Below, in pieces: positions 56,163-64,000 of a stretch of DNA of 64,000 nt. This DNA comes from Segatella oris (GTDB lineage: Bacteria; Bacteroidota; Bacteroidia; Bacteroidales; Bacteroidaceae). Position 1 is the stretch's first letter. The number at the start of each line of letters is the position of its first letter. The stretch is from positions 806,001 to 870,000 of the forward strand of contig NZ_LR134384.1 in assembly GCF_900637655.1 (NCBI RefSeq), read 5' to 3'. A program made the position numbers and the translations under genes. The notes beneath the pieces are model-generated. The model searched no databases. It was not told the DNA's origin and saw only the letters and a program-made list of their open reading frames with translations.

Positions 56163-56294
56163 GATTTCAAGTAGCACTTAAACCTGTTTCTTGCCTTAAC
56201 TCCTATCGTTTCACGTGCTCATCTCTACCGTTTCATGTGCTCATCTCTATCACTTTGCAACCCAATCTCTATCACTTTGCAGGTTCATTCCTAT
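56163..56294. repeat. Degenerate tandem repeat, 22-bp period, five to six units
   Basis: Units begin at 56185, 56207, 56229, 56251 and 56273, each exactly 22 bases, with a weaker one at 56163. Units 2 and 3 (CGTTTCA.GTGCTCATCTCTA) differ at two of 22 bases; units 4 and 5 start CACTTTGCA. All five end in CTAT or CTAC. No gene overlaps. Confidence 0.75.
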
Positions 56295-56629
56295 GTAATT
56301 ACAAGGCTGTTTGCAATTAGACATGAAAAAAGGGAAGGCCCTAATGAACCTTTCCCTACGGCAAAGATAATGATTTTCAGGGGCGAATGCAAATTCAACA
56401 GGAAAGAAGTTTACAGATGATTACAGTTTTCCTCTTGCGCTGTTGCTATCGACAAAGGGCAGAGATGATTTCAAATGAGGGGTGTTATTTACGGATGATG
56501 CATGAAATATAAACATCTTATGCAGTGCTGTTTCATGAATTTTCCATATCTTTGCAACAGCTTTTAACAACTAAAATCCTGACGAACGACTAATGACAGA
56601 TGTGACATAAAACCTAATATAACCTGATT
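56295..56629. other. Leader region of the GH3 gene
   Basis: No gene. A TATCTTTG promoter box lies at 56547-56554, giving a leader of about 70 bases to the ATG at 56630. Confidence 0.5.
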
Positions 56630-58963
56630 ATGAACATTAAAATTTTAGCATTTGCAATGACAATGAGCATTACTGCAACGGCACAAACACCGAAATTATC
56701 GAAGAACAACATTGACGAGGTGCTGCATGCCATGACTCTTGAAGAGAAAGCTTCACTGCTTATCGGTGGTGAATACGATTTCTGGTCGACCACAGCTGTG
56801 GCAGGAAACTCCTCACGTACAGTGCCCGGGGCAGCCGGTTCGACTATCGCTATCCCACGGCTTGGTATCCCTGAAACCATTCTTACCGATGGGCCGGCAG
56901 GTGTCCGCATTAATCCTACGCGTCCGGAAACCGACAAAACATTCTATGCAACAGGCTTTCCTGTAGGCTCATGTCTGGCTGCAACCTGGAACACCGAGCT
57001 TGCGTCAAGAGTCGGAAAGGCTATCGGCAACGAGGTGAAAGCGTATAATTGTGACGTGATTCTCGGCCCGGGAATGAACATTCACCGCAATCCTTTGTGC
57101 GGAAGAAACTTTGAATACTACAGCGAAGACCCACTCTTGACGGGGAAGATTGCTGTAGGCTACGTTAATGGGGTGCAGAGTGAGGGCGCAGGTGTAAGCA
57201 TCAAGCACTTCGCCGTGAATTCCCAGGAGACCAACCGAACGGGAGTTGACGAGCAACTGTCACAGCGTGCAGCCCGCGAAATCTATCTGCGTGGATTTGA
57301 AATTGCCGTGCGCGAAAGTCACCCTTGGACGGTAATGTCGTCGTATAATCGCATCAATGGCGTATTCGTTCAAGCCAACTACGACCTCTTGACGAAGATA
57401 CTTCGCGATGACTGGGGCTTCAAAGGCATCGTCATGACCGACTGGTGTGGCAAGCGAGAGCAGGCAGGTCTCTACACCATTGATGAGGTTAAGGCGGGCA
57501 ACGACCTTATGGAACCGGGCTGTAAAGAGCAGGTTGATGATATTGTTGCGGGCGTGAAGAGTGGCAAGCTGCGTATGGAAGATGTGGATAAGTGCGTGCG
57601 TCGCATCCTTGAATATATTGTGCTGACCCCTCATTTCAATGGCTATAAGGGCAATAATGCCCCTGATTTGAAAGCACATGCAGTCGTTAGCCGCGAAGTG
57701 GCAGAAGAAGGTATGGTGCTTTTGAAGAACAATGGCGTGCTACCTTTAGGCGCCAAGGGTAGTCTTCCGAAGCGTGTGTCGCTCTATGGCACGGGGTCCT
57801 ACAACTTCCTTTCAGGCGGTGTAGGCTCAGGTTGCGTTCATACACCTTATATTATAGACCTCGTTCAGGGGCTGAAGAATGTCGGCATCGAGACTACCGC
57901 CGACCTGACAGAGATATATAAGAAGTATATTGACTATGCAAAACTAAAGTTTGAAGCCGACCGTTCGGGTTATCGTTGGTTTGAAGCACCGTTGATGGGC
58001 GACCAGAAGATGCCCGAGATAGATATCACTCAGGAACTTCTCAAGAAGCAATTGAAGCAGTCTGACATGGCCGTTATCACCATTTCGCGTCAGGCCGGAG
58101 AGGGAATTGACCGCAAGATTGACGGTGAATTCAACCTCACTCCGCAGGAAATGAAGATGATACAAGACGTAACGGCGGCCTATCATGCCGAAAACAAGCC
58201 CGTCATTGTAGTCATCAACTCGGGTTCGGTGATGGAAACTACCAGTTGGAGTGCCTATCCCGATGCCATTCTTTTGGCTTGGCAACCGGGCGAAGAGGGT
58301 GGAAACGCCGTGGCAGATATACTGACAGGCAAGGTCTGTCCATCGGGACGCCTCTCTATGACATGGCCTCTTGCAGCCACAGATCACCCTTCAACGAAGA
58401 ACTTCCCGCAGGACATAGACCTTTTCACCTATGAAAATCTCGGTGCAGGTGGTGCTCCAATTCCTACACGCGACGTCACCAAGCACGAAGAAGACATTTG
58501 GGTTGGCTATCGTTTCTTCGACACTAACCGTCGCCAGGTGGCTTATCCCTTTGGCTTTGGTCTTAGCTATACGACCTTTAATTTCAGTGCTCCTACAGTG
58601 AAACGCAGCGGTGATAAGATTACGGTTTCAGTGACTGTGAAGAACACGGGAAGCGTAGCCGGAAAGGAAGTTGCCCAAGTTTATGTGGCAGCTCCAAAGG
58701 GAAAACTTGAAAAACCGACTAAGGAACTCAAGGCGTTTGGTAAGACGCGTACGCTGAAGCCCGGCGAAACACAGACTTTGCAGATGACGCTCGCTGTGCG
58801 TGACCTTGCAAGTTACGATGAAAAGAACAGTCAGTGGTTGGCTGATGCAGGCACTTATACGTTCCTTGTAGGCAGCAATGTCGAGGCTGTCAAGGGCAAG
58901 GCGACACTCACTTTGCCACAATATACAGAGAAAACCAGTAACGCTTTGGCGATGAAGAAATAG
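56630..58963 (+). CDS. Glycoside hydrolase family 3 beta-glycosidase, exported
   Basis: A 777-residue enzyme with a signal peptide (MNIKILAFAMTMSITATAQ). The N-terminal TIM barrel has LTDGPAGVR, KHFAVNSQE and the nucleophile motif GIVMTDW with Asp271. A second alpha/beta domain carries the acid/base region (ISRQAGEGIDR, VVINSGSVMETTSW), and a fibronectin-III-like C-terminal domain (VSVTVKNTGSVAGKEVAQVY) ends it. It removes terminal beta-linked glucose or related sugars in the periplasm. It is a lone gene with its own promoter and terminator, not part of a SusC/D locus here. Exact substrate is unknown. Confidence 0.93.
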   Translation: MNIKILAFAMTMSITATAQTPKLSKNNIDEVLHAMTLEEKASLLIGGEYDFWSTTAVAGNSSRTVPGAAGSTIAIPRLGIPETILTDGPAGVRINPTRPETDKTFYATGFPVGSCLAATWNTELASRVGKAIGNEVKAYNCDVILGPGMNIHRNPLCGRNFEYYSEDPLLTGKIAVGYVNGVQSEGAGVSIKHFAVNSQETNRTGVDEQLSQRAAREIYLRGFEIAVRESHPWTVMSSYNRINGVFVQANYDLLTKILRDDWGFKGIVMTDWCGKREQAGLYTIDEVKAGNDLMEPGCKEQVDDIVAGVKSGKLRMEDVDKCVRRILEYIVLTPHFNGYKGNNAPDLKAHAVVSREVAEEGMVLLKNNGVLPLGAKGSLPKRVSLYGTGSYNFLSGGVGSGCVHTPYIIDLVQGLKNVGIETTADLTEIYKKYIDYAKLKFEADRSGYRWFEAPLMGDQKMPEIDITQELLKKQLKQSDMAVITISRQAGEGIDRKIDGEFNLTPQEMKMIQDVTAAYHAENKPVIVVINSGSVMETTSWSAYPDAILLAWQPGEEGGNAVADILTGKVCPSGRLSMTWPLAATDHPSTKNFPQDIDLFTYENLGAGGAPIPTRDVTKHEEDIWVGYRFFDTNRRQVAYPFGFGLSYTTFNFSAPTVKRSGDKITVSVTVKNTGSVAGKEVAQVYVAAPKGKLEKPTKELKAFGKTRTLKPGETQTLQMTLAVRDLASYDEKNSQWLADAGTYTFLVGSNVEAVKGKATLTLPQYTEKTSNALAMKK

Positions 58964-58992
58964 AAATCTGCTGTTGATTTCAAACAGAAGGC

Positions 58993-59054
58993 AATCCTTC
59001 ACTCCGCATTTTCCTGAGCAATGAGACAGGGAATGCGAGGTGAAGGATTTTCAG
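58993..59054 (+). terminator. Terminator of the GH3 gene
   Basis: AATCCTTCAC.CCGCATT pairs with AATGCG.GGTGAAGGATT, a stem of about 20 bp, then TTTT. Confidence 0.75.
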
Positions 59055-59219
59055 TTTCGTAGTAAAATCAATAAAAAAATGATAAAAAGTGAACAAAGAT
59101 ACATTATTTATATTACCTTTGCATTATTCTTAAGCTATATAGTCAGTTTGCTGACTGATGCTTATCAGTTCGCCTGTTGGTTCACAAGGACGAATATTTA
59201 TTAACAAATTTACTTATAC

Positions 59220-62036
59220 ATGAAACTTAGAAATTTATTGGTTGCAGCTCTGTTGATGCTTGCCGGAATGGTTCAAGCACAGCCGCAGATGACGATTCCA
59301 GTAGACAAGGACGTGAGAATAGGTAAGCTTTCGAATGGTCTTACCTACTACATCCGCCACAACAACTGGCCCGAAAACCGTGCAAACTTCTACATTGCAC
59401 AGAAAGTTGGCTCTATTCAAGAGGAAGAAAGCCAGCGAGGTCTGGCTCACTTCTTGGAGCACATGGCTTTCAATGGCTCGGATCACTTTAAGGGAAACAA
59501 CCTCATTGAATGGTGCCGTGCCAACGGAATTGCATTCGGTGTCGACTTGAATGCCTATACCAGCATCGACCAGACTGTCTACAACATCAACAATGTGCCT
59601 ACACAGCGCCCGGGAGCTATTGACACCTGTCTCATCATTTTGCGCGACTGGTCAACCGGTCTGACGCTCGATCAGAAAGAAATCGACAACGAACGTGGTG
59701 TTATCCATGAGGAATGGCGTCTGCGTACGAGTGCTTCAAGCCGCATGTTCGAACGCAATTTGCCCGCACTCTACCCCGGAAGCAAGTATGGTTTGCGTTA
59801 TCCTATCGGTTTGATGAGCGTCGTAGACAACTTCAAGCGCAAGGAACTTGTCGACTATTATCACAAGTGGTATCACCCTGATCACCAAGGACTGATCATC
59901 GTTGGTAATGTTGATGTAGACAAGGTAGAAGCACAGATCAAAAAGCTTTTCGGCGATATCAAGAACCCCGAAAACGAGGCTCCGATTGTTGATGAGCAAG
60001 TACCTGACAATGCAGAACCTATCGTTGTCATCGACAAGGATAAGGAAGAGCAAAGCTCAAGCGTAGAAGTAATGTTCAAACATGACGTGTTCCCCGACTC
60101 CCTGAAGAACACTATCAACTATCTTATCTATGACTATGTGAACGATGCCATAGCCAATATGCTCAACAAACGTTATACAGAAGCAGCTCAGAAGGCCGAT
60201 TGCCCATTCGTGAACGCCATGGCTTACGATGGAAACTACATCTTTGCAAAGACAAAGAGCGCTTTCTCTATCGATGCTTCTCCAAAGGATATGAGCAAGA
60301 CTGCAGACGCTTTGAAGGCCGCTTTGATTGAGGCTCGTCGCGCTGCAGAGTTTGGTTTCACCGTAACGGAATACAGTCGGTTCCAGCAGGACTATCTAAG
60401 TGGACTCGAAAAGCAGTACAGCAACAAGGACAAACGCTATAATGCGCAGTTCTATCGTGAGTGTCTTGGCAACTTCCTCACTAATGAACCGATGCCTGGA
60501 ATAGAATATACTTACCAGACGATGAAGCAACTTGTGCCGATGATTCCACTTGAAGCTGTCAATCAGCAGATAAAGGAATTGGTTCCAGCCAACGACAGTA
60601 ACATGGTCATTATCAACTTCAACAACGAGAAAGAAGGTAATGTTTATCCTACAAAACAGCAGTTGCTTGATGCTGTGAAGGCTGCACGCACGGAACAGAT
60701 CACGGCATATGTTGACAATGTTAAGAACGAACCGCTCATCAAACAAATGCCCAAGGCTGGCAAGATAAAGAAAGAGACCAAGAGCAAGAAGTTCGATTAC
60801 ACCACATTGGAACTCTCCAACGGTGTGAAAGTCATTCTGAAGAAGACTGACTTCAAGAAAGATCAGGTGCTCTTGAATGGCAATGGAGGCAGTGGTTCGA
60901 CCGCCTATGGCCTGCAAGACTTTGCAAACTTCAACACATTCGATGATGTTATCGGCATCAGCGGCCTTGGAGATTTCACAAGTACTGAACTTCAAAAGGC
61001 CCTCGCAGGTAAGATTGCAAATGCTAATCTGACCATGGGCGAGCGCAAGATGGGCATCAATGGTAATGCCACTCCAAAGGATGTAGAAACCATGTTGCAA
61101 ATGGTTTACCTCTATTTCACCAACATCAAGAAAGACAATGATGCCTTCAACAACCTCATGCAGCAGTATGAAGTGTCGCTGAAGAACCGTGAACTCTCTC
61201 CCGAAACAGCTTTCAGCGACTCTCTGACGGCTACACTCTACGGCCATAATCCACGTGTTGCGCCGCTGCTTCTTAAGGATTTGAAGAATGTCAACTATGA
61301 CCGTATCCTGCAAATGGCTAAAGAACGCACCGCAAGTGCACGCGGTTGGGAGTTCACCATCATTGGTAACTTCAACGAAGCAACCATTCGTCCTCTCATC
61401 TGTCAGTATCTCGGTGCGCTGCCTGCAAAGGCAAACAACGTGGCTTCAAAGCGTATGAACAAGATGGTTACCGGCCAGATTGAGAACATCTTCAAGCGTA
61501 AGATGGAGACGCCGAAAGCCAATGCTTACATGGTATGGCACAACGAAACCCTGCCTTACACCCTTGAAAAGAGCATCCAGATGGATATGGCCGGCCAGGT
61601 GCTTTCCATGATCTATCTGAAGCAAATCCGTGAGGAAGCCAGTGCAGCTTACTCTTGTGGCGCTTATGGTGGTGCTTCTTTAGCCGATGACGGCTATAAG
61701 GTTTACAACATGATTGGCGTTTGTCCGATGAAGCCCGAGAAGCGGGAAATCGCCTTGAAGATTATGACTGATGAGGCCAACAAGCTTGCAACAGCCTGTG
61801 ATGCAGAGATGTTGAGTAAGGTAAAAGCCTTGATGTTGAAGCAGATTGACGACAAGGCAAAGACCAACAGTTTCTGGAATAACACCATTTATCAGTTTGA
61901 TAAGCTCGGCATTGATACCTATACCGACTACAAGAAGTTAGTAGAGGCACAGACACCACAAAGTATCTCTGCTTTCGTTAAGGATTTCTTAGCTTCTGGA
62001 AGCAAGATAACTGTTGTGATGTTACCCCAGGAATAA
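59220..62036 (+). CDS. M16 (insulinase/pitrilysin) family zinc protease, exported
   Basis: A 938-residue protein with a signal peptide (MKLRNLLVAALLMLAGMVQA). The zinc motif AHFLEHMAFNG gives His77, Glu80 and His81, and NERGVIHEEWR about 75 residues on supplies the third ligand. A second, inactive M16 half follows (from about 520, LSNGVKVILKKTDF to GCAYGGASLADDGYKV-like). Such clamshell proteases degrade peptides in the periplasm. A TACCTTTG box lies at 59114-59121. It is monocistronic with a strong terminator. Confidence 0.92.
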   Translation: MKLRNLLVAALLMLAGMVQAQPQMTIPVDKDVRIGKLSNGLTYYIRHNNWPENRANFYIAQKVGSIQEEESQRGLAHFLEHMAFNGSDHFKGNNLIEWCRANGIAFGVDLNAYTSIDQTVYNINNVPTQRPGAIDTCLIILRDWSTGLTLDQKEIDNERGVIHEEWRLRTSASSRMFERNLPALYPGSKYGLRYPIGLMSVVDNFKRKELVDYYHKWYHPDHQGLIIVGNVDVDKVEAQIKKLFGDIKNPENEAPIVDEQVPDNAEPIVVIDKDKEEQSSSVEVMFKHDVFPDSLKNTINYLIYDYVNDAIANMLNKRYTEAAQKADCPFVNAMAYDGNYIFAKTKSAFSIDASPKDMSKTADALKAALIEARRAAEFGFTVTEYSRFQQDYLSGLEKQYSNKDKRYNAQFYRECLGNFLTNEPMPGIEYTYQTMKQLVPMIPLEAVNQQIKELVPANDSNMVIINFNNEKEGNVYPTKQQLLDAVKAARTEQITAYVDNVKNEPLIKQMPKAGKIKKETKSKKFDYTTLELSNGVKVILKKTDFKKDQVLLNGNGGSGSTAYGLQDFANFNTFDDVIGISGLGDFTSTELQKALAGKIANANLTMGERKMGINGNATPKDVETMLQMVYLYFTNIKKDNDAFNNLMQQYEVSLKNRELSPETAFSDSLTATLYGHNPRVAPLLLKDLKNVNYDRILQMAKERTASARGWEFTIIGNFNEATIRPLICQYLGALPAKANNVASKRMNKMVTGQIENIFKRKMETPKANAYMVWHNETLPYTLEKSIQMDMAGQVLSMIYLKQIREEASAAYSCGAYGGASLADDGYKVYNMIGVCPMKPEKREIALKIMTDEANKLATACDAEMLSKVKALMLKQIDDKAKTNSFWNNTIYQFDKLGIDTYTDYKKLVEAQTPQSISAFVKDFLASGSKITVVMLPQE

Positions 62037-62058
62037 GAACTCGTTACATTCATACATC

Positions 62059-62093
62059 AAAAAGCCGGATGCCATTGCGTCCGGCTTTTTTTT
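62059..62093 (+). terminator. Terminator of the M16 protease gene
   Basis: AAAAAGCCGGA pairs with TCCGGCTTTTT across a 10-base loop and continues in T. Confidence 0.88.
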
Positions 62094-62396
62094 ATGTATA
62101 ATCTTTTATTCTTCAGGTAATGTGGAACTCATACACATCAAAATCAAAGCTGAAGTCTAAGACAGGAACATTGAATACCAACTGTATGCGAAAAGGTTAC
62201 AAATGAACTCAAATAGTACTTAAAAAGTATTTAGAATGAACAATATGTAAGATTAAACACTTACCTTTGCGACCAATTTAATGTTAGCCATTCCGATAAT
62301 CGCACTTCAACACCTTTTTTATAGCGTTATATAATACAAGGTAATCGGGGGATAACACTCTTTTATAGCAACTCACTAAACATTAACAAAAGGAAA
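62094..62396. other. Leader region of the coiled-coil lipoprotein gene
   Basis: No gene. A TACCTTTG box at 62262-62269 predicts a leader of about 120 bases. Confidence 0.5.
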
Positions 62397-63185
62397 ATGA
62401 AAAGAATGAATTTATCAAAATGGACGATTTCGCTGCTTTGTGTATGCTTTATTTCACTTACTTCGTGTGATAAGACAGATTTTGATGCAAAAGAACGACA
62501 GGAAATGAAACGTAAGGAAAGCGAGAAAAAGAAACAAGAAGAGGAAAAGAAAAAGCAGGAAGAAGAGAAGAAGAAAAAGGAAGAGGAAGAAAAGAAGAAG
62601 CAGGAGGAGGAGAAAAAGAAGCAAGAAGAAGAGAAAAAGAAAAAGGAAGAAGAAGAGAAAAAGAGACGAGAAGAGGAGGAAAGAAAGAAGACTCAGCTTG
62701 TTCTTGACCCTTCCACGCTGACGCTCTCACCTATAGAAGCAAAGAATGTCTATATAAAAAATGGTACAGCTCCATACGAAGTGAATGTGTTGGATAAAAA
62801 GATTGCCTTGATAACTCTTCATAATGATAAAAATTTCTTTGTCGTTACAGGAGGCTATAGCGGTGAAACAGAGATTGTTGTCACTGATAAAAACAAGAAG
62901 ACAGCAAAGATTACAGTAAAGGTTAAAGGACAAAAGCTGTCGGCACTTAAATTCAGTAAGGCCAGCGTTGGCCTCTCTGTAGGGAAAGTGGAGAAAGTAA
63001 ACATCCAGTCAGGAGCCTATCCCTATAAGGCAAGTGCAGAGGACAACAATATCGTAAAGGTAGATGTTTCAGACGCTACTATTACAATCAAGGCTTTAAA
63101 AGTTGGTACAACAGTCATTAATGTGTCTGACAGAGACGGAAGAAAGGGGCGTATTTCTGTCACAGTAATAAAGCAAAGTATATAG
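62397..63185 (+). CDS. Lipoprotein with Lys/Glu repeat and two beta-sandwich domains
   Basis: A 262-residue lipoprotein (MKRMNLSKWTISLLCVCFIS, lipid cysteine in LTSCDK). Residues about 32-98 are nearly only K, E, Q and R in a repeating KKKQEEEKKKQEEE pattern, which predicts a single long charged alpha-helix or coiled coil. Two similar domains follow (about 105-180, starting LVLDPSTLTLSPIEAKNVYI; and 185-262, starting LSALKFSKASVGLSVGKVEK), each ending in an ITVKV or ISVTV strand, like BIG2-type Ig domains. The helix may act as a stalk that projects the Ig domains from the outer membrane. Function is unknown. The repeat DNA could vary in length. Confidence 0.8.
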   Translation: MKRMNLSKWTISLLCVCFISLTSCDKTDFDAKERQEMKRKESEKKKQEEEKKKQEEEKKKKEEEEKKKQEEEKKKQEEEKKKKEEEEKKRREEEERKKTQLVLDPSTLTLSPIEAKNVYIKNGTAPYEVNVLDKKIALITLHNDKNFFVVTGGYSGETEIVVTDKNKKTAKITVKVKGQKLSALKFSKASVGLSVGKVEKVNIQSGAYPYKASAEDNNIVKVDVSDATITIKALKVGTTVINVSDRDGRKGRISVTVIKQSI

Positions 63186-63196
63186 AATTCTAAAGC

Positions 63197-63411
63197 GTGT
63201 ATAAAGTAAAGCTGGTGTAATTTCAACGAGAGTATAAAGTAAACTGTGTCAGACTTACAATAAGATTGGGTTGGGTTGTGTAATATCAAGTGTCCGGGGT
63301 TGTGTAATTTCAACTGTGTCAAGGCTCTAATCCTTCATATTTCATCTCATTTTGGATAACACGATTTTTAATCGTGTTGGCCAGATGAGAAACCTTTCTT
63401 CCGAGGCAAAG
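63197..63411 (-). mobile_element. Right end of an IS256-family element with extra short repeats
   Basis: GAGAGTATAAAGTAAACTGT at 63228-63247 followed by GTCAGACTTACAATAAGA matches, inverted, the IS256 end at 32645. A second, partial copy (GTGTATAAAGTAAA) lies at 63197-63210, and GGTGTAATTTCAAC-type motifs occur three times (about 63213, 63275, 63298). Confidence 0.6.
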
Positions 63412-64000
63412 TTACATGATTTCAAAACGTTCTCCAGATTTTATCGCTAATTGCTGTGATATCTGAGACCAGTTGGCAAGTGGCATAGTCCACTTCTCAC
63501 GTATGTTTCGGTATACCATATATACAAGCTTTTCGGGAGAAGTATCGGACGGGAAGACTCCTTTGTTCTTTGTTACCTTGCGTACTTGCCTGTGGTAGCC
63601 TTCAACCGTATTGGTGGTGTATATCAGCTTACGTATCGCAGGTGTATATCGGAAGTATTCCGTGAGGCGTTCCCAGTTGTCACGCCATGATTTTATGACG
63701 ATGGGATACATTTCTCCCCCACTTGCTGTCGAGTGCGTCTAACTGTGTTTCTGCAGTCTCTTTGCTAACGGCACCATATACTGTCTTAAGGTTCCAGAGA
63801 AACTCCTTTTGATGCTTGCTGCCAACGTGTTTGATAGAGCTGTGTATTTGATGGACAATACAGAGTTGGACACTTGTATCAGGGAATACGCTCTGTATGG
63901 CATCAGGGAAGCCTTTCAGACCATCAACACAGCATATCAATATATCCCGGACACCTCTGTTTTGAAGGTCGCTCAGAACCTCCAACCAGAAGTTTGCACC
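63412..64000 (-). pseudogene. IS256-family transposase, frameshifted, N-terminus beyond window
   Basis: Minus strand from the window edge: GANFWLEVLSDLQNRGVRD, CVDGLKGFPDAIQSVFPDT, QLCIVHQIHSSIKHV, which is the mutator-type (IS256) core. At a run of five G (about 63715) an extra base shifts the frame; the other frame then continues MYPIVIKSWRDNWERLTEYF, YTTNTVEGYHRQVRKVTKNK and ends at 63412. The shift could be a real mutation or a sequencing error. All but the N-terminal third is visible. Confidence 0.8.

Noticed and set aside
56185..56294. CRISPR array
   Set aside because: Units abut with no spacers, are only 22 bases, and no cas genes are nearby.
60396..61313. 305-codon minus-strand frame inside the M16 protease gene
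   Set aside because: Antisense shadow of a confident gene.

Overview
The window looks like chromosomal DNA of a Bacteroidota member, most likely Prevotellaceae. The evidence is SusC/SusD outer-membrane pairs, a type VI secretion cassette of the Bacteroidota kind (T6SS-iii), a SurA/OstA-like/MutL cluster behind guaB, and repeated promoters of the TTTG-N19/20-TAnnTTTG type instead of sigma70 boxes. The species call is an inference from gene content and sequence style.

Layout. (1) 1-4.7 kb, minus strand: hcp, a hairpin attenuator, vgrG, then a PAAR-like/HINT effector with an unrecognised C-terminal toxin, and at the window edge a candidate immunity gene that is missing from a start-to-stop ORF scan because it runs off the sequence. 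(2) 5-11 kb: a sugar-kinase-like phosphotransferase, an orphan lipoprotein, a DUF421 membrane protein, a Cys/Lys-rich exported peptide, two glycosyltransferases and a possible small RNA. (3) 11.4-22 kb: cvfB, then a tight run guaB - PpiC protein - SurA - OstA-like - small membrane protein - mutL, followed by an OmpA-family protein. (4) 22-23.1 kb: two copies of tRNA-Val(TAC), with their promoters, facing each other across about 840 bp of gene-free DNA that carries a dispersed repeat. (5) 23.6-31 kb: four-gene outer-membrane uptake locus A (IPT/NHL lipoprotein, SusC, SusD, DUF1735-type lipoprotein). (6) 31.4-34 kb: nested, decayed insertion sequences and a broken integrase. (7) 34.5-40 kb: an asparagine/aspartate/fumarate module (dcuB, periplasmic asparaginase, outer-membrane porin, aspA). 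(8) 40.2-44.6 kb: a Fic AMP-transferase, a DUF4062 fragment, and IS30 and IS982 remnants. (9) 45.2-53 kb: locus B, a diverged paralogue of locus A with the same gene order on the opposite strand. (10) 53.4-64 kb: yaaA, ribD, tRNA-Pro, a 22-bp-period tandem repeat, a GH3 glycosidase, an M16 protease, a lipoprotein with a long Lys/Glu coiled region, and an IS256-type transposase running off the right edge.

How parts work together. The T6SS cassette delivers a toxin with a private immunity protein. The PpiC/SurA/OstA-like genes serve outer-membrane protein and LPS assembly, on which the SusC/D systems, OmpA protein and porin depend. The asparagine module would admit asparagine through the porin, hydrolyse it in the periplasm, exchange aspartate for fumarate or succinate through DcuB, and deaminate aspartate to fumarate for anaerobic respiration. 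Loci A and B carry no glycoside hydrolase, so their substrate cannot be read from the window.

All family calls come from reading motifs by eye. No database search was run.
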